Of a DNA stretch of 64,000 bases, positions 43,315-51,929 are shown piece by piece. This DNA is from Selenomonas sp. FOBRC6 (GTDB taxonomy: Bacteria; Bacillota; Negativicutes; Selenomonadales; Selenomonadaceae): assembly GCF_000286455.1 (NCBI RefSeq), contig NZ_ALKG01000119.1, forward strand, positions 1-64,000, in the 5' to 3' direction. The notes below the pieces were generated by a model that had not been told where the DNA came from, did no database searches, and saw only the letters and a program-made list of their open reading frames with translations. Position 1 is the first letter of the stretch, and the number at the start of each line of letters is the position of its first letter. The position numbers and the translations under genes were made by a program.

Positions 43315-45003
43315 TTGTCGTTAAATCGTAATGGCAATCATGGGAAAAATGTGCAGAAGGTACAGGTCATACCGCTTGGCGGTCTTGGCGAAATCGGAAA
43401 GAACATGACTGCCATCCGTGTGGATGATGAGATTCTCGTTGTGGATTCCGGACTCATGTTCCCGGAGGAGGACATGCTCGGCATCGACCTCGTCATCCCG
43501 GATATTACCTATCTGATCGAAAACAGGGACAAGGTCAAGGCAATCGTCCTGACGCATGGTCATGAGGATCACATCGGAGCGCTGCCCTATGTGATGAAGC
43601 AGATTCCCGCGCCCGTCTACGGGACGCGTCTGACGCTCGGCATTCTCGAGGGGCGTCTTAAGGAGAACGGGGTGGATTCGAGCAATCTGCACTCCGTCAT
43701 GGCGGGGGACATCATCAACATCGGCTGCTTCAGCGTCGGATTCATCCGCGTGAACCACTCGATTCCCGACGCGGTCGGACTCTCGATCAAAACACCCGTG
43801 GGCATGATTGTCCACACGGGCGACTTTAAGCTCGACTATACGCCGGTCGACGGACAGATGACGGATTTTCGCCGCTTCTCCGATCTCGGCAACAAGGGGG
43901 TTCTGCTCCTCCTCGCCGACAGTACGAATGCGGAGCGCGAGGGACATACGGCGAGTGAGCGCACGGTCGGTGCGGCATTCGACAAGGCCTTCCACAATGT
44001 GCGTGGGCGCATCATTGTCGCGACATTCTCATCGAATGTCCACCGCATCCAGCAGGTTATTGATACGGCGGTCAAGTACAAGCGGCGTGTTGCCGTACTC
44101 GGACGCAGCATGGAGAATGTGGTTGGCATCTCTCTCGATTTGGGCTATCTGACAGCGCCGGAGGGGACGATCATCGGCATCGATGAGGTGAACAACTTCC
44201 GTCCCGAGCAGATCGTCATCGTGACGACGGGCAGTCAGGGTGAGCCGATGTCTGCGCTCTCGCGCATGGCGGCATCCGATCACCGCAAGATTACGATTGT
44301 GCCGGGCGATACAGTTATCATCTCGGCGACGCCGATCCCGGGCAACGAGAAGCTCGTCTCTAAGACGGTGGACAATCTGATGAAGCTCGGTGCGAACGTC
44401 ATCTATGGGCGTGACAAGGGCATTCACGTCTCGGGGCACGGCAGCCGCGAGGAACTCAAGCTCATGCACAATCTCGTGCGTCCGAAGTTCTTTATGCCCG
44501 TGCACGGCGAATACCATCACCTCGTGCAGCACGCAAGCCTTGCACGCGAACTCGGTATGCCGAAGGAAAATATCTTTATCAGTGAGAACGGACAGATTCT
44601 CGAGTTCACGAAAGAGAAGGGACAGGTTGTCGGACGCGTGCAGTCCGGCATGGTCATGGTCGATGGTCTCGGTGTCGGCGATGTGGGCAATATCGTCCTG
44701 CGTGACCGCCGTCAGCTCTCTCAGGACGGTATCCTTATCATTGTCGTAACTATGGATCGTCAAAATAACCGTGTGGTTTCGGGACCCGATATCGTCTCAC
44801 GAGGCTTCGTCTATGTGCGTGAGTCAGAGGCTCTGATGGAGGAAGCACGTGCGCGTGTCCAGCAGGCACTCGATCGCTGTGAGGATGAGAATGTGCGCGA
44901 GTGGTCGGCGATCAAGTCGAATGTGCGCGATGCACTCAGCCGTTATCTCTTCGATAAGACGCGCCGTCGCCCGATGATCCTGCCCATCATCATGGAGGTC
45001 TGA
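43315..45003 (+). CDS. rnj: Ribonuclease J
   Basis: A 562-residue metallo-beta-lactamase/beta-CASP ribonuclease, with 5'-exo and endonuclease activity in mRNA decay and rRNA maturation. The zinc motif VLTHGHEDHIGALP is at residues 78-91, VHTGDFKLD and LLADSTNAEREGHT follow, and HVSGHGSREELKLM and FMPVHGEYHHL complete the site. TTG start at 43315 is set by GGAGGTG six bases before; longer starts at 43249 lack a site. Own promoter and terminator. Confidence 0.94.
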   Translation: MSLNRNGNHGKNVQKVQVIPLGGLGEIGKNMTAIRVDDEILVVDSGLMFPEEDMLGIDLVIPDITYLIENRDKVKAIVLTHGHEDHIGALPYVMKQIPAPVYGTRLTLGILEGRLKENGVDSSNLHSVMAGDIINIGCFSVGFIRVNHSIPDAVGLSIKTPVGMIVHTGDFKLDYTPVDGQMTDFRRFSDLGNKGVLLLLADSTNAEREGHTASERTVGAAFDKAFHNVRGRIIVATFSSNVHRIQQVIDTAVKYKRRVAVLGRSMENVVGISLDLGYLTAPEGTIIGIDEVNNFRPEQIVIVTTGSQGEPMSALSRMAASDHRKITIVPGDTVIISATPIPGNEKLVSKTVDNLMKLGANVIYGRDKGIHVSGHGSREELKLMHNLVRPKFFMPVHGEYHHLVQHASLARELGMPKENIFISENGQILEFTKEKGQVVGRVQSGMVMVDGLGVGDVGNIVLRDRRQLSQDGILIIVVTMDRQNNRVVSGPDIVSRGFVYVRESEALMEEARARVQQALDRCEDENVREWSAIKSNVRDALSRYLFDKTRRRPMILPIIMEV

Positions 45004-45016
45004 GTAAATTGTAACA

Positions 45017-45048
45017 AAAAGGGTCGCCCCTTTGGGGCGACTTTTCTA
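45017..45048 (+). terminator. Terminator after RNase J
   Basis: GTCGCCCC (45023-45030) and GGGGCGAC (45034-45041) around a TTT loop, with an upstream A-run and TTTTCT after. Confidence 0.9.
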
Positions 45049-45086
45049 TTTGTAAATATTTGGGAAAAATTGTAGCCTTGTGTATC

Positions 45087-45115
45087 TTGCGGGTGAGAAG
45101 AAAAAGGGGTAGAAT
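45087..45115 (+). promoter_or_regulatory. Promoter of the transketolase pair
   Basis: TTGCGG (45087-45092), 17-base spacer, TAGAAT (45110-45115). The in-frame ATG at 45117 lies almost on the transcription start, which supports the downstream start at 45159. Confidence 0.5.
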
Positions 45116-45158
45116 GAACCCGTATGGTAATGTATTGATTGGGGCGAGGAGGAGTTTT

Positions 45159-46010
45159 ATGACGCCAGCTGAAGAGAAAGATCTCCGGCTTTTCGCAGTG
45201 AAGGTGCGCGAGGGCATTTTGCGCGGTACGCATGCAGCAAAGAGCGGGCATCCCGGCGGGTCGCTTTCGTCGACAGAGTATTTTACCTATCTCTACAACA
45301 AGGAAATTCGCGTTGATCCGAAGAATCCGCATGATCCGAATCGCGACCGTTTTGTCCTCTCGAAGGGGCATGTTGCGCCCGGGCTCTATGCGACGCTTGC
45401 CAATCGCGGTTTCTTTCCCGTGGATGAGCTGCTGACGCTGCGTCACATCGGCTCACGTCTGCAGGGACATCCGAATATGAACCTTACGCCGGGCGTGGAT
45501 ATGTCTACGGGCTCGCTCGGGCAGGGCATTTCGACAGCGGCGGGCATGGCAAAGGGCGCAAAGTATCTCGGCAAGGACATCAATGTCTACACGCTGCTCG
45601 GAGACGGTGAGCTTGCCGAGGGGCAGGTCTGGGAGGCGCTCATGTTCTCGGCGCACTACAAGCTGGATAACCTCTGCATCGCAGTGGATGTCAACGGCCT
45701 CCAGATCGACGGCGCAACGGCAGATGTCATGAATACAGCACCGATCGACGCGAAGTTTGAGGCGTTCGGATGTGCGGTTATCTCGATTGACGGGCATGAC
45801 TACAGTGCGCTGGAAGAGGCGTTTAAGGCGTTCCATGCAAATAAGGGGACAGGGAAGCCGACCGCGATCCTGATGAAGACGGTGAAGGGCAAGGATATCT
45901 CCTTTATGGAGAACAATGCCGGCTGGCATGGCAAGGCACCCAATGATGACGAACTCGCACGAGGCCTTGAGGAACTGGCTGCGATTCGCAAGCAGATTGA
46001 GGAGGCATGA
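45159..46010 (+). CDS. Transketolase, N-terminal subunit
   Basis: A 283-residue TPP-binding half of a split transketolase, which moves two-carbon units in the pentose phosphate pathway. Start at 45159 after GAGGAGG. GTHAAKSGHPGGSLSSTEYFTYLY, LSKGHVAPGLYATLA, and the TPP motif LLGDGELAEGQVWEALMFSAHYKLDNLCIAVDVN. The C-terminal subunit follows at once, so the heterodimer is made together. Single-chain transketolase is about 650 residues. Confidence 0.95.
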   Translation: MTPAEEKDLRLFAVKVREGILRGTHAAKSGHPGGSLSSTEYFTYLYNKEIRVDPKNPHDPNRDRFVLSKGHVAPGLYATLANRGFFPVDELLTLRHIGSRLQGHPNMNLTPGVDMSTGSLGQGISTAAGMAKGAKYLGKDINVYTLLGDGELAEGQVWEALMFSAHYKLDNLCIAVDVNGLQIDGATADVMNTAPIDAKFEAFGCAVISIDGHDYSALEEAFKAFHANKGTGKPTAILMKTVKGKDISFMENNAGWHGKAPNDDELARGLEELAAIRKQIEEA

Positions 46011-46012
46011 GC

Positions 46013-46954
46013 ATGGCAGACGTAAAGAAAGTTGCAACGCGTGACAGCTACGGAAACGGACTTGTAGAGCTCGGCAAGGAACATGAAAATATCGTTGTTC
46101 TGGATGCGGATCTCGCAGGAGCGACGAAGAGCGGTACCTTTAAGAAGGCATTCCCTGATCGTCACTTTAACTGCGGCATTGCGGAGTGCGACATGGTCGG
46201 CGTTGGCGCGGGACTCTCAACGATGGGGCTTGTGCCCTTTGTGTCCACATTTGCCATGTTTGCGGCGGGGCGTGCCTATGAGCAGGTGCGCAATACCATC
46301 GGCTATCCGCATCTGAATGTCAAGATCTGCGCAACCCACGGCGGCATTTCCGTCGGCGAGGACGGCGCATCCCATCAGTGCTGCGAGGACTTTGCCCTCA
46401 TGCGGACGGTTCCCGGCATGACGGTCATGTGCCCCTCGGACGATGTGGAGGCGCGCAAGATGGTGCGCGCTGCCTACGAGGTGGAGGGACCCGTATACAT
46501 CCGTTTTGGACGCGCGGCGACACCGGTCTATCACGACGAGTCGTTCGAATTTAAGATCGGGAAGGGAGAGGTGCTACAAGAGGGGACGGATGTCGCCATC
46601 ATCGCCACGGGCATTCTCGTCCCTGAGGCGATCGAGGCGGGAAAACTTCTCGCGGCTGAGGGCATCAAGGCGCGCGTTATCAATATGGCGACGATCAAGC
46701 CGCTCGATGAGGAGCTTGTCATTCGTGCGGCAAAGGAATGCGGTAGAATCGTGACCGTGGAGGAACACAGCATTCTTGGTGGACTCGGCGAGGCGGTTGC
46801 AGGCGTTGTTGCCGAACACGCACCTGTTCTTGTCCATCGCATCGGCGTTCGCGATGAATTCGGACACTCCGGCTCCGCGGCGGAACTGCTCAAGCAGTTC
46901 GGACTGACGGCAGAGCACATCACTGCGCAGACGAAGACCTTCGTCGGGAAATAA
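46013..46954 (+). CDS. Transketolase, C-terminal subunit
   Basis: A 313-residue pyrimidine-binding and C-terminal half. The start at 46013 (second ATG) has GGAGG seven bases away, whereas the ATG at 46007 is only one base after it. FNCGIAECDMVGVGAGLSTMGLVPFVSTFAMFAAGRAYEQVRN, THGGISVGEDGASHQCCEDFALMR and YIRFGRAATPV are conserved. Followed by a terminator. Confidence 0.95.
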   Translation: MADVKKVATRDSYGNGLVELGKEHENIVVLDADLAGATKSGTFKKAFPDRHFNCGIAECDMVGVGAGLSTMGLVPFVSTFAMFAAGRAYEQVRNTIGYPHLNVKICATHGGISVGEDGASHQCCEDFALMRTVPGMTVMCPSDDVEARKMVRAAYEVEGPVYIRFGRAATPVYHDESFEFKIGKGEVLQEGTDVAIIATGILVPEAIEAGKLLAAEGIKARVINMATIKPLDEELVIRAAKECGRIVTVEEHSILGGLGEAVAGVVAEHAPVLVHRIGVRDEFGHSGSAAELLKQFGLTAEHITAQTKTFVGK

Positions 46955-46966
46955 ACGAAGTTGGGG

Positions 46967-47000
46967 AGACGCTTTTACGTTTGTAGAGGCGTCTTTTTTA
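46967..47000 (+). terminator. Terminator after the transketolase pair
   Basis: A 12-pair stem with wobbles (AGACGCTTTTAC, 46967-46978, with GTAGAGGCGTCT, 46983-46994), followed by TTTTTTA. Confidence 0.85.
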
Positions 47001-47040
47001 TTTCGAAAACAACGGCGCAGTGGGGGATGGATAAAATACC

Positions 47041-47069
47041 TTGTGGATTTTCGGCGAATTGTTTATAAT
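47041..47069 (+). promoter_or_regulatory. Promoter of the solute-binding-like gene
   Basis: TTGTGG (47041-47046), 17-base spacer, perfect TATAAT (47064-47069). Confidence 0.6.
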
Positions 47070-47111
47070 GGAAAGAGCTTAGATTCTTCAATGTAAAGAA
47101 AGAGAAGCCTC

Positions 47112-48158
47112 ATGAAGCGGTATACGCTATTTATCGTCGTGATTGCTCTTCTCGTGACAATAATTGCTGCTGGGTCGGCATTTCTCTCGTCCGGCTCGCC
47201 TGCGGTGAAGCGCCATCCCATGCAGGAATTTACAGCATATACGACACTTCCGACAGAGATTGCGGCGGTTCTGTCTGAGGAGTATGAAAAAGAGCATAAT
47301 ATTCGTGTCAATTTCGTTCAGCTGTCCTCCGAACAGATTCTAAAGCGTCTCAATGACCAATCCCGTGAGACGGCGGATGGGAAGGCTGCGCTCGTTTTGG
47401 CAGATCGTGAGACGTTGGATCGTGCCGCGGCTGCGGGCTACCTTGTGCCCTATATCTCGGAGAAGAGCGATCAGGTCGCGGATTCATTTCGCCATCCGAA
47501 CCGCTACTGGACCGGGGTCTGGTATGATCCTGTGGTTTTTGCGGTGAATCAGGACTATCTGCGGACGCATCTTGATCTGCCAAACTCGTGGCAGCAGCTC
47601 ACGCAGCAGCGTGATATTCGCATCGGAACCACGGATTTCATGGCAGCAGATGCCTCGTCGAATCTGCTCTACAGCATGATTGCAGAGTACGGGGATCAGC
47701 GCGCGTTTGAGATTTGGCGCAGGATTCAGCCGAAGATCATACAGTATTCCAAATACCTGCACACGCCGGTACGGCAGGCGGGGATGGGGGAGGTAGATCT
47801 CTCGGTGGCGGTTCTGAGCGAGACACTCCGCTATGTGCATGACGAGTACCCCATCCGCATTCTCTATCCCGTGGATGGCACGTCGGCGGTCATCTATGGG
47901 ACAGGCATTGCCTTTCGTGCGTCAGAGCGCGATGCACGCGCAGCAGAGGTCTTAGCCGACTGGCTGCTGACGGATGAGGCGCAGCTCTCGTTGGCACAGC
48001 ATCGGTTCTACTTCCTCACCACGAATCCGATGACACTTTCCTATCAGATGTTTGCAGGGAAGAATATCAACATTTTTAGAAACAGGCCGTATTTCAGCAA
48101 GGAGGAAAAGGAGATCCTCCTGGATCGCTGGATCAAAGAGGTGCGGTTCTACGAATAA
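47112..48158 (+). CDS. Extracellular solute-binding protein-like, orphan
   Basis: A 348-residue protein with an uncleaved-looking N-terminal hydrophobic segment (YTLFIVVIALLVTIIAAGSAFL) and no lipobox cysteine. The rest follows the pattern of family 1 (iron/sulfate/spermidine-like) binding proteins: FTAYTTLPTEIAAVLSEEYEKEHNIRVNF at the start, WYDPVVFAVNQDYLRTH, LPNSWQQLT, and AAEVLADWLLTDEAQLSLAQHRFYFL near the end. No permease or ATPase is beside it. It could be a sensor or a binding protein for a distant transporter. Ligand unknown. It may be co-transcribed with rimO, which follows 27 bases later. Confidence 0.75.
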   Translation: MKRYTLFIVVIALLVTIIAAGSAFLSSGSPAVKRHPMQEFTAYTTLPTEIAAVLSEEYEKEHNIRVNFVQLSSEQILKRLNDQSRETADGKAALVLADRETLDRAAAAGYLVPYISEKSDQVADSFRHPNRYWTGVWYDPVVFAVNQDYLRTHLDLPNSWQQLTQQRDIRIGTTDFMAADASSNLLYSMIAEYGDQRAFEIWRRIQPKIIQYSKYLHTPVRQAGMGEVDLSVAVLSETLRYVHDEYPIRILYPVDGTSAVIYGTGIAFRASERDARAAEVLADWLLTDEAQLSLAQHRFYFLTTNPMTLSYQMFAGKNINIFRNRPYFSKEEKEILLDRWIKEVRFYE

Positions 48159-48185
48159 TAACGAAAGCCGGAGGAGAGTTTATCA

Positions 48186-49514
48186 GTGAAAGCAGGTTTT
48201 ATCAGTCTCGGTTGTGCAAAGAATCTCGTTGATACAGAGGTCATGCTCGGCATCATGCAGGAGCACGGGATTGAGATCACCAATGAGCCTGCGAAGGCGG
48301 ATATCCTGATCGTCAACACCTGTGCCTTCATCCAGTCCGCGAAGGAAGAATCCATTACAACCGTGCTCGGCATGGCGGACTATAAGGAGACGGGGCGCTG
48401 TCGGAGCCTGATTGTCGCAGGATGTCTCGGGCAGCGCTATGGACAGCAGTTGCTCGATGAGATCCCAGAGGCGAACGCCATCATTGGGACAGGGGCATGG
48501 AGCCGTATCATGGAGGTCATTCAGGAGACGCTGAAAGGGCGGCGGCTCCTGATCGCGGGCAAGGACGAGACCATCTACGATGCCAAGACGCCGCGTCTGC
48601 GAACGACGCCTCAATATACGGCCTATGTCAAGATCGCCGAGGGCTGCGATCATCGCTGTGCGTTCTGTGCGATTCCGCTCATCCGTGGCAGCTTTCGAAG
48701 CAGGGAGATGGAGGATATTCTTGCAGAGGCACGCGAACTCGCAGAGAGCGGCGTGCGTGAGATCGTCCTGATCGCGCAGGACAGCGCGAACTACGGTCTC
48801 GACCGCTATCGGAAACCGATGCTTCCCGTACTTCTTCGGGAGCTTGCAAAAATCGACAAAATCGCATGGATTCGCGTGCTCTACAGCTATCCGAAATACT
48901 TCACAGACGAGCTTATCGAAGTGTTTGCAACTGAGCCCAAGGTTGTAAAATACGTCGATCTCCCGTTGCAGCACGCACATAATGCCGTGCTGCGCTCAAT
49001 GAACCGCCCCGATACGCGTGAGGGCATAGAGAAGTTGATTAAAAAGCTGCGTGAACGCATCCCTGGCGTTGCAATCCGCTCGACGTTCATCGTCGGATTC
49101 CCCGGGGAGACGGATACGCACTATCAGGCACTTCGCTCCTTTGTGGAGGAGCAGCGCTTTGATAAGGTGGGAATCTTCACCTACTCCGAGGAGGAGGATA
49201 CGCCTGCAGCCACGATGGCGCAGAGGGTCTCCGAGGAGGCCATGCAGGAGCGCTATCACGATCTCATGAGTCTGCAGAGCAAGATCTCCGAGGAAATCAA
49301 TATCGGACTTGAAGATCAGGAGTTGGATGTCCTGATTGAGGGGCGCGATGCGGAGCAGCAGGCGATTGCCGTGGGGCGCTCCTATCGGGAGGCTCCCGAG
49401 GTGGACGGACAGATCTATATCGAGGGGGATGCCGAGAGCCGGGTTGGTGAGATTGTCCGTGTCCGTCTGCTGCAGGGATTTACCTACGATATTGTGGGTG
49501 AGAGGGTGCATTGA
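48186..49514 (+). CDS. rimO: Ribosomal protein S12 methylthiotransferase
   Basis: A 442-residue radical SAM enzyme that adds a methylthio group to the S12 aspartate. The N-terminal UPF0004 domain has three cluster cysteines (LGCAKNLVDTEVM, VNTCAFIQSAKEE, AGCLGQRYG). The radical SAM motif is CDHRCAFCAIPLIRGSFRSR, and a C-terminal TRAM domain covers about the last 65 residues. The LGCAKN opening separates it from MiaB. GTG start after GGAGGAG. Overlaps the next gene by one base. Confidence 0.95.
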   Translation: MKAGFISLGCAKNLVDTEVMLGIMQEHGIEITNEPAKADILIVNTCAFIQSAKEESITTVLGMADYKETGRCRSLIVAGCLGQRYGQQLLDEIPEANAIIGTGAWSRIMEVIQETLKGRRLLIAGKDETIYDAKTPRLRTTPQYTAYVKIAEGCDHRCAFCAIPLIRGSFRSREMEDILAEARELAESGVREIVLIAQDSANYGLDRYRKPMLPVLLRELAKIDKIAWIRVLYSYPKYFTDELIEVFATEPKVVKYVDLPLQHAHNAVLRSMNRPDTREGIEKLIKKLRERIPGVAIRSTFIVGFPGETDTHYQALRSFVEEQRFDKVGIFTYSEEEDTPAATMAQRVSEEAMQERYHDLMSLQSKISEEINIGLEDQELDVLIEGRDAEQQAIAVGRSYREAPEVDGQIYIEGDAESRVGEIVRVRLLQGFTYDIVGERVH

Positions 49515-50005
49515 TGGAGTCTGCATATGAAATATTCTCTGATGAGTTGGGGAGGGAACTGCGTGCGCGCGGTCTTACGATTGCCTGTGCAGAATCCTGT
49601 ACCGGAGGACTCCTCACGAGTACGCTGACGGATATTCCCGGCAGCTCCTCCTACGTCATGGGCAGCGTCGTCTCCTACTCAAACGATGTGAAGTCGCGCA
49701 TTCTTCATGTCTCTGAGGAGACCCTTTTGCTGCATGGTGCTGTCTCTGAGGAGACGGCACGCGAGATGGCGGAGGGGGTGCGGCAGCTCATGCAGACGGA
49801 TATCGGAGTCGGCATTACAGGCATTGCAGGCCCCGACGGCGGATCGGCGGAAAAGCCGGTTGGGCTCATCTATATCGCCGCAGCCGATCGAACGCATACG
49901 ATTGTCGCAAAAAACAATTTCTCCGGAACACGGCTAGAGAATAAGCGTGCAGCTGTCGAAAAAGCACTTTCTATGATACACGATCTGATAAGGAGTTCCC
50001 TATGA
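49514..50005 (+). CDS. CinA C-terminal domain protein (nicotinamide-nucleotide amidase type)
   Basis: A 163-residue stand-alone CinA-C/PncC domain, which deamidates nicotinamide mononucleotide in characterised members. TIACAESCTGGLLTSTLTDIPGSSSYVMGSVVSYSNDVK and GITGIAGPDGGSAEKPVGLIYIA are the signature stretches. ATG at 49514, using the last base of the rimO stop. The N-terminal MoaB-like part of full CinA is absent, as in E. coli PncC/YgaD. Confidence 0.92.
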   Translation: MESAYEIFSDELGRELRARGLTIACAESCTGGLLTSTLTDIPGSSSYVMGSVVSYSNDVKSRILHVSEETLLLHGAVSEETAREMAEGVRQLMQTDIGVGITGIAGPDGGSAEKPVGLIYIAAADRTHTIVAKNNFSGTRLENKRAAVEKALSMIHDLIRSSL

Positions 50006-50649
50006 TAAAGAGATACCGAAAAATAGCCGCAGCCATTGGTGCCATGATAGTTCTCTCTGCTGTACCTCATGCCTTTGCGGAAGAGACGGTGCAGGCTGTT
50101 CAGGAGAGCGCAGGCGAGACCGCGCCTTCCGAACTGCCCTATGCATATGAGAGCAGATCATACGGCTATCGCATTATGTGCCCCAAACAACCTGCTTTCG
50201 TTATCCCCTCAGTCGAGCTTGATGGGCACGAAGGTGAGGTTTTGATTTTCGAGAACGAGGATTACTATATCAAACACGCGTGGGTTATTCACGTGAATGC
50301 ATTCCCGGAGGACGGCGTCCCTAACCTCAATGCGATCAGCCCGGAGGAGTCGGTAGAGCTTCTCAAGGGGATTATGGGCAGCAACGGATATGAAGGGATT
50401 ATGCTCATCAATCTGACAGAGGATAACAAGGCGATCTTTGCAACGACTGCCAAGGAGATCGAGATTGATGAGGATGGCGATGGCACACCAGATGCAACGG
50501 CAAAGGCGGACAGCCAGATGGCGGAGCTCTTCTTCCGCGGTGCAAACGGTATGCGTTATGGACTCGAGCTCATCGACAATCCGGAGCTGCGTGCCTCCTC
50601 TGTCTCTGCCTTTTTGGCGGGCGCACGTACGATGCAGGCACTGCAGTAA
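50002..50649 (+). CDS. Secreted protein of unknown function
   Basis: A 215-residue protein with a signal peptide (YRKIAAAIGAMIVLSAVPHAFAEE). Start at 50002 after AAGGAG, overlapping the previous stop. The mature part includes YESRSYGYRIMCPKQPAFVIPS, an acidic IDEDGDGTPDATAKADS that resembles a calcium-binding loop (spacing D-x-D-x-D), and a C-terminal ELFFRGANGMRYGLELID. Not recognised as a named family. It is likely coupled to rimO-cinA by position only. Confidence 0.68.
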   Translation: MIKRYRKIAAAIGAMIVLSAVPHAFAEETVQAVQESAGETAPSELPYAYESRSYGYRIMCPKQPAFVIPSVELDGHEGEVLIFENEDYYIKHAWVIHVNAFPEDGVPNLNAISPEESVELLKGIMGSNGYEGIMLINLTEDNKAIFATTAKEIEIDEDGDGTPDATAKADSQMAELFFRGANGMRYGLELIDNPELRASSVSAFLAGARTMQALQ

Positions 50650-50692
50650 GCAGTTGTTTTCATAGAGTGAGAGAATTGAAGGAGAAATATCA

Positions 50693-51895
50693 ATGAAGAT
50701 GTCATCGAAGAGAACAATGCTCACCGCTGCGGTGCTTCTTACGCTCTCATCGGGTACGGCATATGCTGCTACACCGGGTACTGTGGATTCGCAGGAACTA
50801 TTTCACGCCAATCGATTGGTGACAGATCCTGCACAAAATCCTGCGGTCGAGGAGACCGCGGCTCCGGATCGCTATGAAGCATCCATATCGGCGCAGAAGA
50901 AAGAATCGGTGACTGCCGCGACGGCACCGCCTGTGGCAAAAGCGGCATCCCAGCCGGCACGCCTTCGTTGGGACAGCGTAGATGCACGTCTTGCCGCACG
51001 AAATGGGGATCCGTCCTTCAGCCTTTCCGCACAAAAGGCGAAGCCTGTCATCATTACGGCGGAGGACATCAAACGCGAGGAGAAGCTGGCGGCAAAAGAA
51101 GGGCGCCCTGTGCAGGAGCTGGTTGGGGACGTGAATATGAATCGTCCGACGCCGCCGCCAAAGCCGAAAAGACTGCTTGTCCCAAGCAGTGAGCGGCCTG
51201 TGATGAATCCCCACGCAGCAGATGCATCCGTGCCTCCGCAGACGAATGTGCCGCCTGCATCGGGGCAGCATGCGATGCGGCAAGACTCTGCCGCCGTACA
51301 GCCGATTGCGCCGCCTCCCGTCATGGAGCGGCAGGCAGAAAAGACAGGGCAGAATGCCTCTGTATTGCCGACAAGCCCCCCCGTCTCTGCGCCCGAGGCA
51401 GAACAGCGCCCCGAGCGTCAGCGCTATCCACAGCTTCCTCATAGGGAATTCTCTCTGACACCTCCCGCTGAGAACGGGGCTGCAGCGAAACAGCCGGAGC
51501 GCTTCGAGGCTCTGGACAGTACAAATGCACAGCGTCCTGCTGTCGCCCCCGTAAAGGATCACACACCTGCCGTGGAGCACTCTGTGCGTCCCGATGGGAT
51601 TCCGGAGCTGGCACCAAGACAGATTCCTCAGAACTCGGAGGCAGATCTCGCGGGTATTTCGGATGAGGTACGCCGCCACATCCTTGCAGGTCAGCTTGCG
51701 ATGGAGGTTCAGCTGCAGCGGGATCCGAGCGTTGCGGGAATGAGGGCGATTACGAAGGTGCTGCGTGAGAATACAACGCTGACGCGGCTTCAGAAGATCG
51801 ACTTCCTCATTGGTTTCGGACGTGCACTGCATCAGAGTGGGCTGCCGCGCCAGCAGGAAGCTCTGCTGATCAAGACGATTGCGGACGCGTTCTAA
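50693..51895 (+). CDS. Secreted proline-rich protein with a short folded C-terminus
   Basis: A 400-residue protein with a signal peptide (MLTAAVLLTLSSGTAYAATPG, after GAAGGAG). Residues about 60-310 are low complexity, rich in Pro, Ala, Gln and Glu (RPTPPPKPKRLL, AAVQPIAPPPVMERQ), and are probably disordered. The last 80 residues look folded and helical (ISDEVRRHILAGQLAMEVQLQRDPSVAGMRAITKVLRENTTLTRLQKIDFLIGFGRALHQ). No lipobox, LPXTG or membrane anchor. An envelope-spanning or cell-wall-associated role is possible; unproven. Confidence 0.65.
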   Translation: MKMSSKRTMLTAAVLLTLSSGTAYAATPGTVDSQELFHANRLVTDPAQNPAVEETAAPDRYEASISAQKKESVTAATAPPVAKAASQPARLRWDSVDARLAARNGDPSFSLSAQKAKPVIITAEDIKREEKLAAKEGRPVQELVGDVNMNRPTPPPKPKRLLVPSSERPVMNPHAADASVPPQTNVPPASGQHAMRQDSAAVQPIAPPPVMERQAEKTGQNASVLPTSPPVSAPEAEQRPERQRYPQLPHREFSLTPPAENGAAAKQPERFEALDSTNAQRPAVAPVKDHTPAVEHSVRPDGIPELAPRQIPQNSEADLAGISDEVRRHILAGQLAMEVQLQRDPSVAGMRAITKVLRENTTLTRLQKIDFLIGFGRALHQSGLPRQQEALLIKTIADAF

Positions 51896-51929
51896 TCAAT
51901 TTTATGGAAATTGATCGGGAGGGAAATCC

